Counted from the first letter of the stretch, positions 20,371 to 31,800 are shown. The stretch: DNA of 64,000 bases from Mesorhabditis belari (GCA_958450365.1 CAUEEP010000932.1:1810501-1874500); one strand, 5' to 3'. Numbers and translations: made by a program. The notes: a model not told the origin generated them from the sequence alone.

Positions 20371-21570
20371 AAAAAGCCCAGGTGAATCCTGGATGTCACA
20401 CTTGAATTCTAGATCTTTTAGATCTAGATTCAAGTCAAATCTACCTTTTTCCCTGTTCTCAGCAATTCTGACTCATTGGTTGAGTGAAATCGAAATCCAA
20501 ACCCGAATACAGTAATCCTGGATGTCATGCTTGAATTCTAGCTACTTAAAGCTTAATTATCTGCATTTTCGTCCGTGGCGCAGTGGGTAGTGCGCTTGGC
20601 TACGAGGCGAACGGGTCCGGGCACCCCCGCGGGTTCGACTCCCCGAGCTGCCTGAAAAGCTTGCATTTTGATTCTAGATTCAGGAAAAGCTTCATAATCT
20701 ACGGTGACATCCAGGAAAGCCAAAAAATGATATTTGGAGATTTTTGGCTCAAAAGTACACGAAAAGGAAGCTCAATCTTTTCTTCTCAGTATTTCTTGAT
20801 TTTGATTGAGTGAAATCGAAATCCGATCTCGAATACGGAAATCCTGGATGTCATGCTTGAATTCTAGATCTTTAAATCTAGTTGTTTAGATCTAGATTCA
20901 AGTCAAACCTACCTTTTCCCTGTTCTCAGCAATTCTGACTCATTGATTGAGCGAAATCGGAATCCAAACCCGAATACGGTAATCCTGGATGTCACACTTG
21001 ATTTCTAGATATTTAAAGCTTGATTATCTGCATTTTCTTCCGTGGCGCAGTGGGTAGTGTGCTTGGCTGCGAGGCGAGCGGGTCCGGTCACCCCCGCGGG
21101 TTCGACTCCCCAAGCTGCCTGAAAATTTTGCATTTCAGGAAAAAGCTTCAAAAACACGAATTTCATCTACAGTGACATCCAGGAAAGCCAGAAAATGATA
21201 TTTGAAGTTTTTTGGCTCAAAAGTACACGAAAAGGAAGCTCAATCTTTTCTTATCGGTATTTCTTCATTTTGATTGAGCGAAATCAAAATCCAAGCCCGA
21301 GTACAGTAATCCTGGATGTCACACTTGAATTCTAGCTACTTAAAGCTTTATTATCTGCATTTTCTTCCGTGGCGCAGTGGCTAGTGCGCTTGGCTGCGAG
21401 GCGAGCGGGTTCGGGCACCCCCACGGGTTCGATTCCCCAAGCTGCCTGAAATTTTTACATTTCAGGAAAAAGCTCTCTCCACTGCAGCAAGTCGCCAAAC
21501 CAGTTAACGCAGTGGTTTGCGACCATTTCCCCGAGCGAAACCTCGCTGGTTCGACTCCCCGAGCTGCCAG
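20370..21570 (+). repeat. Cluster of tRNA-Arg-like SINE-type repeats bracketed by inverted boxes
   Basis: tRNA-like cores lie at 20572-20653, 21039-21121 and 21366-21448, with a chimeric copy at about 21489-21569. Each starts TCCGTGGCGCAGTGGGTAG (pol III A-box-like) and ends GGGTTCGACTCCC (B-box-like). The loop region CTACGAG or CTGCGAG fits a tRNA-Arg origin (ACG or GCG anticodon). The variable region is too long and the stems mismatched, so these are not working tRNAs. Upstream of most cores stands CCTGGATGTCAC and downstream GTGACATCCAGG. Box positions are near 20389, 20518, 20705, 20844, 20985, 21173 and 21312. Confidence 0.75.
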
Positions 21571-22209
21571 AAAAAAAAATTTTCTTTAAAAAAACGAATT
21601 TTTCTGAGAAATTTCTCTGATTTCTGAGAAAAACAAGTAAAAAAAATGGTCAGCGCTTTGAAGATTTCCATTTTTTTGCAAAATAGGGGCGATTTTCGGG
21701 GCTTTATCTGCCCGACGGCTGATCGATGTTTGGGCTATTTTTTTGGGCTTTTCTGGCGATTTTCCCGGCTCTCTTGGGCCTAAAAAGGGGTTAAAAAGGC
21801 CCGGGCAACAGGGTGAGTTCGAAGAAAGAACAGAAACAAGAACAAGAACAAGGACAAGAGAAACACTCACTCATCCTGTTTCTTTTCCTTTTTTGCTCCC
21901 CGTTTTGCCCATTTTCCGGGTGAATTTCCTTCAAAAAAAGGCCCATAATCTGCTCGAAGAATGCCGAAAAATTTCAAAATTCCAAAATTCCAAATTCACT
22001 CATTTCTTGAAACTGTTACTCGATTTTTGTTAAAAAACAACCCTTCTCCCCAAAAAACCCTTCCAAAAAACCCATTTTTACGTGTATTTCTTTATTCTGA
22101 AGGCCTATTCCCTATTTTCATCGTTTATTTCTTTTATTTCTTCATTTTGATCGTCTTTTTCTTCATTTTGACTCCATTTTCTTCTACCTCGTGTTTTTCT
22201 CCATTTTGA
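21571..22209. other. No gene seen between repeat clusters
   Basis: Includes a (GAACAA)-like short repeat at 21825-21855 and pyrimidine-rich sequence at 22080-22200. Overlapping open frames on both strands show no domains. Confidence 0.35.
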
Positions 22210-22970
22210 TTGGGTGAAATCGAAATTCGACCTCGAATTCAGTAATCCTGGATGTCACACTTGAATTCTAGATCTTTAGATCTAGATCTAGATCTCTTTA
22301 GACCTTTTTCCCTGTTCTCAGCAATTCTGACTCATTGGTTGAATGAAATCGGAATCCAAGCCCGAATACAGTAATCCTGGATGTCATGCTTGAATTCTAG
22401 CTACTTAAAGCTTAATTATCTGCATTTTCGTCCGTGGCGCAGTGGGTAGTGCGCTTGGCTACGAGGCGAACGGGTCCGGGCACGCCCGCGGGTTCGACTC
22501 CCCGAGCTGCCTGAAAATTTTGCATTTTGATTCTAGATTCAGGAAAAGCTTCAAAATCTACAGTGACATCCAGGAAAGCCAAAAACTGGTATTTGAAGAT
22601 TTTTAGCTCAAAAGTACACGAAAAGGAAGCTCAATCTTTTCTTCTCAGTATTTCTTCATTTTGATTGAGCGAAATCGAAATTCGACCTCGAATCCAGTAA
22701 TCCTGGATGTCACACTTGAATTCTAGCTACTTAAAGCTCCATTATCTGCATTTTCTTCCGTGGTGCAGTGGGTAGTGTGCTTGGCTGCGAGGCGACCGGG
22801 TCCGGGCACCCCCGCGGGTTCGACTCCCCGAGCTGCCTGAAAAGCTTGCATTTTGATTCTAGGGTCAGGAACAGCTTCAAAATCTACGGTGACATCCAGG
22901 AAAGCCAAAAAATGGTATTCGAAGATTTTTGGCTCAAAAGTACACGACAAGGAAGCTCAATCTTCTCCCA
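22210..22970 (+). repeat. tRNA-Arg-like SINE cluster, second
   Basis: Cores at 22431-22513 (CTACGAG loop) and 22757-22839 (CTGCGAG loop), with boxes CCTGGATGTCA and TGACATCCAGG near 22246, 22377, 22565, 22705 and 22893. Organisation is as at 20370-21570. The copies are close to those there (the first core differs by very few bases), suggesting recent duplication. Confidence 0.75.
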
Positions 22971-23400
22971 AATCTCATTATTTTCTCTTTTTCATGGGAA
23001 TTTTTCGGGATTTTCTCAAAAAAAGGCTTAATTTTTCAAGTGCATCGCGAAAAAATGCAAAAAAGATTCGTTTTTGCTAAATTTTTGTTCGTTTTTGGCT
23101 AAAATTCGGTGTTTTTTGACGAATTTTGATATTTTGTGGGTTTTTTTCCAGAAAAAACCCCACAAATTCGTTAAAAATGGGGAAATTTTCAGAAAAAAAC
23201 CCAATTGGCTCAATCAGTTTGAAGAAATTTTTTCGTTTTTATGTTTTTTTCGAAAAATTTACTTCATTTGGGTTGGATGACGTTTTTTCCTTTTTCGAAA
23301 AGAAAAGTAACGCTTTTTTTTGAAAAAAACCGATAAGGAAGTACCAAAAACAGAAGTTTTATTGTTTATAATTTAAAAAAAAAGAATTTGAGGAAAAAAT
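22971..23400. other. AT-rich stretch without a gene
   Basis: Runs of A and T with a short inverted pair: GTTTTTTGACGAATTT near 23111 and GGGTTTTTTTCCAGAAAAAACCC at 23138-23160, a hairpin. No coding signal. Confidence 0.35.
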
Positions 23401-23404
23401 TTTC

Positions 23405-24085
23405 GCGACCCGGGATCGAACCAGGATCGTTTGAGCGCCGGCCGAACTCGCTAACCACTCGGCCATCCGAAAACACTCCTATTTTGATTCATTTCATATT
23501 TTGAAACGTTCTGTGCGTTCCAGCTTGCAAGTTGGCATTTAGTTTGAGCTTCAATTCCCATCCTGTGTCCATCCAGCCCTTTGATTTGAGATCAGAGCAA
23601 AATGAGCTGTAAAAAAGGAAAATCGGGCTTGAATTGAGGTTTTTCTGGCCAAGCTGGATGTCATGTAATCTATAGAAATGGCTATTTTCTGAAAATAATC
23701 GAGTCTTTCGGTGGCCGAGTGGTTAGCGCGCTTGGTTTCAAGCGGAGCGATCGCTGGTTCGATCCCGATTAGATCCGATAACATCCCTATTTTGATTCAA
23801 TTCATATCTAGAAACGTTCTGTGCGTTCCAGCTTGCAAGTTGGTATTGAATTTGACCTTTAATTCCCTTTCAGCGTTCATCCAGCTCTTTGATTTGAGAT
23901 CACAGCAAAATAAGCTGGAAAAAAGGAAAATCGAGCTTGAATCGAGGTTTTTCTGGCCAAGCTGGATGTCATGTAATCGATAGAAATGGCTATTTTCTGA
24001 AAATAACCGAGTCTTTCGGTGGCCGAGTGGTTAGCGCGCTTGGTTTCAAGGAGAGCGATCGCTGGTTCGATTCCGCGTCGTGTCT
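23405..24085. repeat. Ser/Leu-type tRNA-like repeats with boxes
   Basis: tRNA-like cores: 23405-23470 (minus), 23707-23770 and 24016-24080 (plus). They carry GGTGGCCGAGTGGTTAGCG (A box) and GGTTCGAT(T/C)CC (B box). Between cores, CTGTGCGTTCCAGC and AAGCTGGATGTCATG occur (near 23515, 23655, 23819 and 23961). The unit 23500-23700 is repeated at 23810-24000 at high identity. The arms cannot form a full cloverleaf. Confidence 0.7.
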
Positions 24086-24509
24086 TTTCTTTTGGATTTT
24101 TCGATTTTTTCGATTTGAGGCAATGGCTTTGATGAAAACAGCAATTGTTGAGTGTCTTTCCTTATCGAAATGCTTCTTTTAGCCGGGGAATTTCCTCGAA
24201 TTTGCATTTCAGCCATTCCCACTCTAGACACTAAATTCGATTTTCGCCAATTTTTTTTTTCAGCTTTTCTCTCAACTCACAAATTGTTCCTCGAAAGTTC
24301 AAAAAGGGCTCTTTTTTTACGAATTTTATCGAGTTATCGAGAAATCTCTTCAAAATAAATAACAAAGGTTTTCTGAGGCTTTAATTGAGACAAAAATTAA
24401 GACAAAAAAAAATCGCCTTTAGAAACGGTGAGTCATTTCGTCGGAAATTTGTCTAAAGAATGCGAATTTCTGTTTTCCTTTTTGAATCAGAGCTAAAGAT
24501 CTAGAGATC

Positions 24510-24553
24510 GTTTTGTTCTGTTTTGTTTTGTTTTGTTTTGTTTTGTTTTGTTT
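24510..24553. repeat. GTTTT pentanucleotide run
   Basis: About eight copies of TTTTG. Confidence 0.9.
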
Positions 24554-24599
24554 TCCCTTATCTTGAAGAGTAGTTTTGCCGATTTTCTATGGTCAAAAT

Positions 24600-25850
24600 G
24601 GCACTTTAGCGCGCACTTTTCGATTTGACTCTATAATTCGACTCTCAGTCATCAGATCGGCTTAAGTTTGGTTTTAATAGAATCTTCATTAAATTTGGTT
24701 ATAGAAAAGTGGAATTTGTTTTGTATACTCACCGATAAGAACATAGAGAAAATTAGTGTCAAAGTTGACCTTCCAAATAGAATTCTCGGAGTTTGGGAAC
24801 TTTTCTAATTTACTCTATAATTCGACTCCCAGTCATCAGATCGGCTTAAGTTTGGTTTTAATAGAATCTTCATTAAATTTGGTTATAGAAAAGTGGAATT
24901 TGTTTTGTAGATTCATGTGCAAGAACATAGAGAAAATCTCTCGCAAAGTTGAACTACCTGTCTGGAGAAGTTGATCAACTTAGATGGTCTATAACTCGAG
25001 GTATAGAAGCTGAATCAACTTGTGGTTGGTTTTAATAGAATCTTCATTAAATTTGGTTATAGAAAAGTGGAATTTTTTTTGTATATTCATATAGAAGAAC
25101 ATAGAGAAAATCTGTGTTAAAGTTGACCTTCCCAATAGGAGTCTCGGAGTTTGGGAACTTTTCTAATTTACTCTATAACTCGACTTCCAATGATCAGATC
25201 GACTTAAGGTTGGTTTTAAAATGATCCTCATTAAATTTGGTTATAGAAATGTCGAATTTGTTTTGTATACTCACCGATAAGAACATAGAGAAAAGTTGCA
25301 TCAAAGTTGACCTTCCAAATAGAATTCTCGGATTTTGGGAACTTTTCTAATTTACTCTATAACTCGACTTCCAATGATCAGATTGACTTAAGGTTGGTTT
25401 TAAAAGAATCCTCATTAAATTTGGTTATAGAAAAGTAAAATTTTTTTGTATATTCATATAGAAGAACATAGAGAAAATTTGTGTTAGAGTTGAACTACCT
25501 GTCTGTAAAAGTTGATCAACTTAAATGGTCTATAACTCGATGTATAGAAGCTGAATCAACTTGTGGTTGGTTTTAATAGAATCTTCATCAAATTTGGTTA
25601 TAGAAAAGTAGAATTTGTTTTGTATACTCACCGATAAGAACATAGAGAAAATTTGCGTCAAAGTTGACCTTCCAAATAGAATTCTCGGAGTTTGGGAACT
25701 TTTCTAATTTACTCTATAATTCGACTTCCAATTGTCAGATCGATTTGGGATTAGTTTTAAAATGATCCTCATTAAATTTGGTTATAGAAAAGTGAAATTT
25801 GTTTTGTAGATTCATGTGCAAAAACATAGAGAAAAGTTGCATCAAAGTTT
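24600..25850. repeat. Tandem satellite of about 180 bp, seven copies
   Basis: The phrase ATTAAATTTGGTTATAGAAA recurs near 24690, 24872, 25048, 25228, 25413, 25588 and 25772. Each unit also has AAGAACATAGAGAAAA and most have TTGGGAACTTTTCTAATTTA. The order of variants alternates between two subtypes, as in a higher-order repeat. Unlike most other satellites here it lacks the TCCAG box. Confidence 0.85.
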
Positions 25851-25932
25851 CTTTTCTTTTCCTTTTCTTTTCCTTCCTTTTCTTTTCTTTCCCTTTCTTT
25901 CTTTCCTTTCCTTTTCTTTTCCTTTTCCTTCC
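25848..25932. repeat. Polypyrimidine CTTTTC tract
   Basis: TTTCTTTTCC-type repeats that end the 180-bp satellite. Confidence 0.85.
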
Positions 25933-26157
25933 GGCTCCACATCAAATCAAATCTCTCTTTCATGTTTTAAATGAAAAATTCATTCGAATTCATTCGAATG
26001 CGGGTTTGCTGTTTTCCGAAAAGTTTAGATAAGCTTTAAACTTTAAACGAAATCCTGTAATGCCGAAATCGTCGTAGGACAATCGCCGTATTCAATCCCT
26101 AGTCAATCAGCGTATTTTTTCGTACAGCGTACAATCAGTTATCGAGCATTTAATACG

Positions 26158-26390
26158 GCCCGCCCGGGCGGGCCAATGGCAGGGCGCGCCCTGCCATTGG
26201 CAATCTAACTTCAAGCTCAAATTTCTTGGTGCTCGGCTGCCCAATTTCAATCTTCTTAATATCATTAGATGCGCCAAGTCTTTCTCTGTCGATTGTTATA
26301 AAAACTATTTCAATTGGACAGCCGAGCACCAAGAAATTTGAACTCAAAGTTGGATTGCCCATGGCAAAAGGCGGCATTTTGGATGGAGTG
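26158..26390. repeat. Foldback repeat, CCATTGGCAATC family
   Basis: GGCAATCTAACTTCAAGCTC and AATTTCTTGGTGCTCGGCTG at the left are answered by the inverse at 26318-26365, around a core containing CATTAGATGCGCCAAGTC. A perfect GC-rich palindrome (CAGGGCGCGCCCTG, within CAATGGCAGGGCGCGCCC) sits at the left end. Other copies: 27150-27290 (partial), 33635-33950 and 43795-44000. Confidence 0.65.
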
Positions 26391-26419
26391 GGTTACGGTG
26401 GCAAGGGTACTGGGCTATA

Positions 26420-26900
26420 ATACAGTGAAAATACCAGGTAATGCAATAAAATTGAGTCATATTTCTTCGATCTGGATATCACGACATCTATTTAGCTTCT
26501 TGCTTTTTAAAATACGCCATTTTGGTTGAAGCGGGGTTACGGTAGCAAGGGTACTGTACTAAAATCCAGTGAAAATACCAGGTAATGCAGTAAAATTGAG
26601 TTATATTCCTTTGATCTGGATATCACGACATCTATTTAGCTATTTACTTTTTGAAAATACGCCATTTTGGATGGAGCGGGTTACGGTAGCAAGGGTACTG
26701 TACTAAAATCCAGTGAAAATACAAGGTAGTGCAGTAAAATTGCGTATTATTTCTTCGATCTGGATATCACGACGTCTATTTAGCCTTTTACTTTTTAAAA
26801 TACGTCATTTTGGTTGAACTGGGTTACGGTAGCAAGGGCCCTGCGCTACAATACAGGGAAAATACAAGGTAGTGCAGTAAAGTTGCGTTATATTTCTTCG
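26420..26900. repeat. Tandem units of about 145 bp containing the box
   Basis: Three to four units with GTTACGGTAGCAAGGG, CAGTGAAAATACCAGGTA and GATCTGGATATCACGACATC. The last phrase holds the box in reverse (GTGATATCCAG), near 26473, 26617 and 26760. A further unit lies at 33780-33900. Confidence 0.75.
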
Positions 26901-27600
26901 ATCTGGAACTCACCAAGCACATTGTAGTCGGCCTCGATCTCATCAACTGCCTCGTCCAAAAGTTTCGGTGTAAGCACAAAAGCGCTTTTCACCTGCTCGT
27001 TAGCAGAACCTCGGCCTGGCATCAGTACTAGCACAATCAGACCACAATCAGATCTGACCGCTGCCTGGAAGGTCTAGCTCCTTAACTAGATTCGATACAG
27101 TATCCAGGATCGGGTAGTGTACTGGGTAGTTGTTCTGGGCGCCCCGCGTTTTTTTGGCATTGGCAATCTAACTTTAAGCTCAAATTTCTTGGTGTTGAGC
27201 TGTTCAATTTGAATCTTCTTAACATCATTAGATCCGCGAAGTCTTTCTCTGTCGATTCCTTCAAAAACTATTTCATTGAATGATGCAAAAAGTGATTGTG
27301 GAACCGTTCCACAATTTTGATCATTTTTTTGCCTCATTGACCGAGTCTTTTTGCTTTTTGATGGATTTTGACAGATTTTGATGGATTTTTGACGAAAATC
27401 TGACTGATCTCGGTTCCAGTGGTTTACGTTGACTTTTGATCACCTCCCTTTACATCAGTTTACGTCAATTACTTCCCTTTACGTCTCTTTACGTCTCTTT
27501 ACGTCCCTTCACGTTCCCTTACGTCTCTTTACGTCTCTTTACGTCTCTTTACGTCCCCTTACCCTTTTAAGTTTAAGTTTACGTCCCTTTTAAGCGGAGA
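26901..27600. repeat. Gene-free stretch with half a foldback and TTTACGTCTC repeats
   Basis: 27150-27290 is one arm and the core of the CCATTGGCAATC foldback family. 27470-27560 holds eight to ten copies of TTTACGTCTC or TTTACGTCCC, a small relative of the 10-bp array at 28168-29695. Confidence 0.6.
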
Positions 27601-27619
27601 AGGAACCGTTCGGGAATCT

Positions 27620-28020
27620 AAATTTTTTAATTAGTCAGACTCGAAAACTAATATTTCCAGATTGTAGCCTGACATCCAGATTGGCCAAAAAGGCATTCAG
27701 TTTTGTCAATTTTTCAACCAGATTTTCAGATTTTAAGCTGAGAACGAACGGTTGAAAACGAAATTTTTTAAAAATAATCAGACTAGAAAACTAATATTTC
27801 CAGATTGTAACCTGACATCCAGATTGGCCATAAAGGCATTTAGTTTTGTAAAGTTTTCAACCAGATTTTCACATTTTAAGCGGACAAGGAACGGTTCAGA
27901 AATCTAAATTTTTAAATTAGTTAGACTAGGAAACTAAGCTTTTCAGATTGTAGCCTGACATCCAGATTGGCCAAAGAGGCATTCAGTTTTGTCAATTTTC
28001 CAACCAGATTTCCAGTTTTT
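27620..28020. repeat. Three tandem units of about 143 bp, GACATCCAG(A/C)TTGGCC family
   Basis: Boxes GCCTGACATCCAGATTGGCC-like near 27672, 27815 and 27957. Each unit continues AAAGGCATT(T/C)AGTTTTG and GGAACGGTTC or a variant. The same family occurs at 31801-32200, 44660-45140, 48990-49720 and, inverted, 56570-57260. Confidence 0.85.
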
Positions 28021-28031
28021 ATACTGTTTCA

Positions 28032-28165
28032 ATGGCTTTCTTGAAATTGGTCTTATTGTTAGAGCTTAGCGTCGTGTTTCTCATTGTCCGTGATTTTCAA
28101 AACCTTTTCAGATCAACGAAACTGGTACTTGCTTTTTCTTCAAGCGGTAAAACGGTAAAACTTCG
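28032..28165 (+). pseudogene. Relic of a signal-peptide-like exon, copy 1
   Basis: ATGGCTTTCTTGAAATTGGT begins a frame of MAFLKLVLLLELSVVFLIV, hydrophobic like a signal peptide. A diverged copy at 32214-32350 starts the same way but shifts frame and stops. Both follow satellite units of the same family and end in CGGTAAAACTTCGAT. This copy runs straight into a 1.5-kb minisatellite, so it is probably a duplicated gene start that no longer belongs to a gene. Confidence 0.35.
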
Positions 28166-28167
28166 AT

Positions 28168-29695
28168 CCCCTTACGTCCCCTTACGTCCATTTACGTCCA
28201 TTTACGTCCATTTACGTCCATTTACGTCCCCTTACGTCCATTTACGTCCCCTTACGTCCCCTTACGTCCCCTTACGCCCCCTTACGTCCCTTACGTCCCC
28301 TTACGTCCATTTACGTCCCCTTACGTCCATTTACGTCCCCTTACGTCCCCTTACGTCCCCTTACGCCCCCTTACGTCCCTTACGTCCCCTTACGTCCATT
28401 TACGTCCCCTTACGTCCATTACGTCCCCTTACGTCCCTTACGTCCCCTTACGTCCCTTACGTCCCCTTACGTCCATTTACGTCCCCTTACGTCCCTTACG
28501 TCCCCTTACGTCCATTTACGTCCCCTTACGTCCATTTACGTCCCCTTACGTCCATTTACGTCCCCACGTCCCCTTACGTCCCCTTACGCCCCCTCGTCCT
28601 TACGTCCCCTTACGTCCATTTACGTCCCCTTACGTCCATTTACGTCCCCTTACGTCCCTTACGTCCCCTTACGTCCATTTACGTCCCCTTACGTCCATTT
28701 ACGTCCCCTTACGTCCATTTACGTCCCCTTACGTCCCTTACGTCCCCTTACGCCCCCTTACGTCCCTTACGTCCCCTTACGTCCATTTACGTCCCCTTAC
28801 GTCCATTTACGTCCCCTTACGTCCCCTTACGTCCCCTTACGTCCCTTACGTCCCCTTACGTCCATTTACGTCCCCTTACGTCCCTTACGTCCCCTTACGT
28901 CCATTTATGTCCCCTTACGTCCATTTACGTCCCCTTACGTCCATTTACGTCCCCTTACGTCCATTTACGTCCCCTTACGTCCCCTTACGTCCCCTTACGC
29001 CCCCTTACGTCCCTTACGTCCCCTTACGTCCATTTACGTCCCCTTACGTCCATTTACGTCCCCTTACGTCCCCTTACGTCCCCTTACGTCCCTTACGTCC
29101 CCTTACGTCCATTTACGTCCCCTTACGTCCCCTTACGTCCCCTTACGTCCCTTACGTCCCCTTACGTCCATTTACGTCCCCTTACGTCCCCTTACGTCCC
29201 TTACGTCCCTTACGTCCCCTTACGTCCATTTACGTCCCCTTACGTCCCCTTACGTCCCCTTACGTCCCTTACGTCCCCTTACGTCCATTTACGTCCCCTT
29301 ACGTCCCCTTACGTCCCCTTACGTCCCTTACGTCCCCTTACGTCCATTTACGTCCCCTTACGTCCATTTACGTCCCCTTACGTCCCCTTACGTCCCCTTA
29401 CGTCCCTTACGTCCCCTTACGTCCATTTACGTCCCCTTACGTCCCCTTACGTCCCCACGTCCCTTACGTCCCCTACGTCCATTTACGTCCCCTTACGTCC
29501 CCTTACGTCCCCTGACGTCCATTTACGTCCATTTACGTCCATTTACGTCCATTTACGTCCCCTTATGTCCCCTTATGTCCCCTTACGTCCCCTGACGTCC
29601 ATTTACGTCCATTTACGTCCCTTTACGTCCCCTTACGTCCCCTTACGTCCCCTTACGTCCCCTTACATCCCTTTACATCCCTTTACGTCAATAAC
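28168..29695. repeat. 10-bp minisatellite TTACGTCCCC / TTACGTCCAT, about 1.5 kb
   Basis: About 150 units of TTACGTCCCC or TTACGTCCAT, interspersed with a 9-bp version and some TTACGCCCCC. The forward strand has no stop in any frame of the unit, so the 581-codon frame starting at 28032 (PYVPLRPLTS repeats) needs no selection to stay open. The reverse strand contains TAA in every unit. Confidence 0.97.
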
Positions 29696-30133
29696 GTCTT
29701 TTCCCCCTTTCCTGTGCCTCCCAAACACTAATTTCTTTGCTTTCAAAACACTAATTCTAGAGTTCAAGCTTCTTTGACTTCAAGCTTCAAGCTTCTTCAA
29801 GTTCAAGCTTTTCCTTGACTACTTTTGTTACTTTATACTCAATTTCCCTCAATTTCCCTCAATTCCAGCCTTAAACGTCAACTTTTCTTTGTCTTTAAGG
29901 CAAAGGCTTCTCTCAAATTTCATAGCAAATCTTTTTTTTTTTTTTTTTTTTGACAACTTTACCCTTGAGATTCGTTTTTTCAATAAAAAAAAACGAAATT
30001 TCTTTCAAAATTTCTTGAAAATCCTTGCCAGGGATTCTGAATTTTTTTGGAAAATTGTCTTTATTTCAATTTTAAATGAGATTTTGGTTTCAAATTTGTT
30101 TCAGATTCAATTTGCTTTCAAATTTGCTTTCAA

Positions 30134-30500
30134 ATTGGGGTGAATTGGTTTGAATTGGTTTAGATTCGTTTAAATTGGTTTAAACTGGTTTAAATTGGTT
30201 TAGATTGGTTTAAACTGGTTTAAACTGGTTTAAATTCGTTCAAATTGCTTTCAAATTGGTTTAAATTGGTTTAAATTGGTTTAAATTTGTTTAAATTGGT
30301 TTAAATTGGTTTAAATTGGTTTAAATTTGTTTAAATTGGATTAAATTGGTTTAAACTCGTTTAGATCGGTTTAAATTGGATTAAATTGGTTTAAACTCGT
30401 TTAAATTGGTCTAAATTGGTTTCAAATTCGTTTAAATTCGTTTAGATTGGTTCAAATTGGTTTAAATTGGTTCAAATTCATTCAAATCCATTCAAATTCA
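30134..30500. repeat. 10-bp minisatellite GTTTAAATTG
   Basis: About 35 copies of GTTTAAATTG with GTTTAGATTG, GTTTAAACTG and TTCAAATTG variants, ending about 35 bases before the start codon of the next gene. Confidence 0.95.
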
Positions 30501-30538
30501 TTTAATTCTCGAATTTACATTCAAAATCCTTCCAGAAA

Positions 30539-31649
30539 ATGCTCCCAATCGAAGAGGTTTCTTCCATTGAGCGGATCGAAGCTCAGACGAGTGATATTGT
30601 CACTGTGTGAGTTCCAGAAAGACTATTGCGTAGAGGAACCGAATAGCTTGCACCAGAAATGCACCAGAAATGCACCAGAAAGCCTGGGTACAAGTTTGAG
30701 CCCAGAGAACGCGCAAAGAGATCGTTCTTCGAAATCCAACCCCGAATCCAGTAATCCTGGATGTCACACTTGAATTCTAGCTCTTTTAGATCTAGATCCA
30801 AGTCAAATCTATCGTTTTCCCTGTTCTCAGCAATTCTGACTCATTGATTGAGTGAAATCGAAATCCAAGCCCGAATACAGTAATCCTGGATGTCACACTC
30901 GAATTCTAGATATTTAAAGCTTTATTATCTGCATTTTCTTCCGTGGTGCAGTGGGTAGTGTGCTTGGCTGCGAGGCGAGCGGGTCCGGTCACCCCCGCGG
31001 GTTCGACTCCCCAAGCTGCCTGAAAATTTTGCATTTCAGGAAAAAGCTTCAAAAACACGAATTTCATCTACAGTGACATCCAGGAAAGCCAGAAAATGAT
31101 ATTTGAAGTTTTTTGGCTCAAAAGTACACGAAAAGGAAGCTCGATCTTTTCTTCTCAGTATTTCTTCATTTTGATTGAGCGAAATCGAAATCCGACCCCG
31201 AATCCAGTAATCCTGGATGTCACACTTGAATTCTAGCTACTTAAAGCTCCATTATCTGCATTTTCTTCCGTGGTGCAGTGGGTAGTGTGCTTGGCTGCGA
31301 GGCGAGCGGGTCTCGTCACCCCCGTGGGTTCGACTCCCCGAGCTGCCTGAAAATTTTACATTTCGATTCTAGATTCAGGAAAAAGCTTCAGAATCTACAG
31401 TGACATCCAGGAAAGCCAAAAAATGTTATTTGAAGTTTTTTGGCTCAAAAGTACACGAAAAGGAAGCTCAATCTTTTCCCAAATTCATCAATTTACATTC
31501 ATTACATCAATTTTAGCGCCACAGCGATGATCGTAGCCGTTTTGGGGATCATGTGCTTGTGCTCATTTCTTTTATGGGTTTACTTCATGAAATTTTTGGG
31601 CGGTGAGAAAAGGACGAGAAGAAGGCCGTTTTTCGGGGATGAAGTGTGA
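30539..31649 (+). CDS. Small single-pass membrane protein, 66 residues
   Basis: Exon 1 is 30539-30606 (AAAATG directly after a CCTTCCAG acceptor, as expected for trans-splicing; ends in a GTGAGT donor). Exon 2 is 31517-31649 (after ATTTTAG) to a TGA. The phases match (68 + 133 nt = 67 codons with stop). Residues 1-23 are acidic and polar, about 24-49 form one hydrophobic helix with two Cys (GIMCLCSF), and the tail is basic (EKRTRRRP) and ends FFGDEV. Basic residues after the helix suggest an N-out, C-in orientation. No family is recognised. The 910-base intron contains two tRNA-Arg-like repeats. Support comes from splice-site quality and frame agreement only. Confidence 0.55.
30730..31480 (+). 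repeat. tRNA-Arg-like SINE cluster inside the small-protein intron
   Basis: Cores at 30940-31022 and 31267-31349, both with TCCGTGGTGCAGTGGGTAG and GGGTTCGACTCC. Boxes lie near 30755, 30888, 31074, 31214 and 31402 in the same inverted bracket arrangement as at 20.4 kb. Confidence 0.75.
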
Positions 31650-31765
31650 AAATTGGATGAGAAGAAAACGAGGACTACAGTAAGTTCTACAGTAATCCTG
31701 GAGTAATCTCTTTCAAAAGCTACAGTAAGCTTTATAAAGCTAGACAGCTTTAAAGCTAGACAGGC

Positions 31766-31798
31766 GGCGCACCGGCTCCTCAGAGTGCGTACCAATAG
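31766..31798 (+). pseudogene. Relic of the C-terminal end of the 41662-44648 gene
   Basis: GGCGCACCGGCTCCTCAGAG continues to TACCAATAG and encodes GAPAPQSAYQ-stop. The intact gene ends GAPAPQSAYPY-stop. The next bases (GTCCGCAAC, then the 143-bp satellite family) are also shared with the intact locus, so gene tail and satellite were copied together. Confidence 0.6.
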
Positions 31799-31800
31799 GT

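Noticed and set aside
20572..20653. tRNA-like cores as working tRNA genes
   Set aside because: A and B boxes are good, but acceptor and T stems do not pair, the variable region is too long, and no T-run terminator follows closely.
28032..29777. 581-codon open frame as a real repeat protein
   Set aside because: The 10-bp unit has no stop in any forward frame, so length carries no coding information; no splice or start context supports it.
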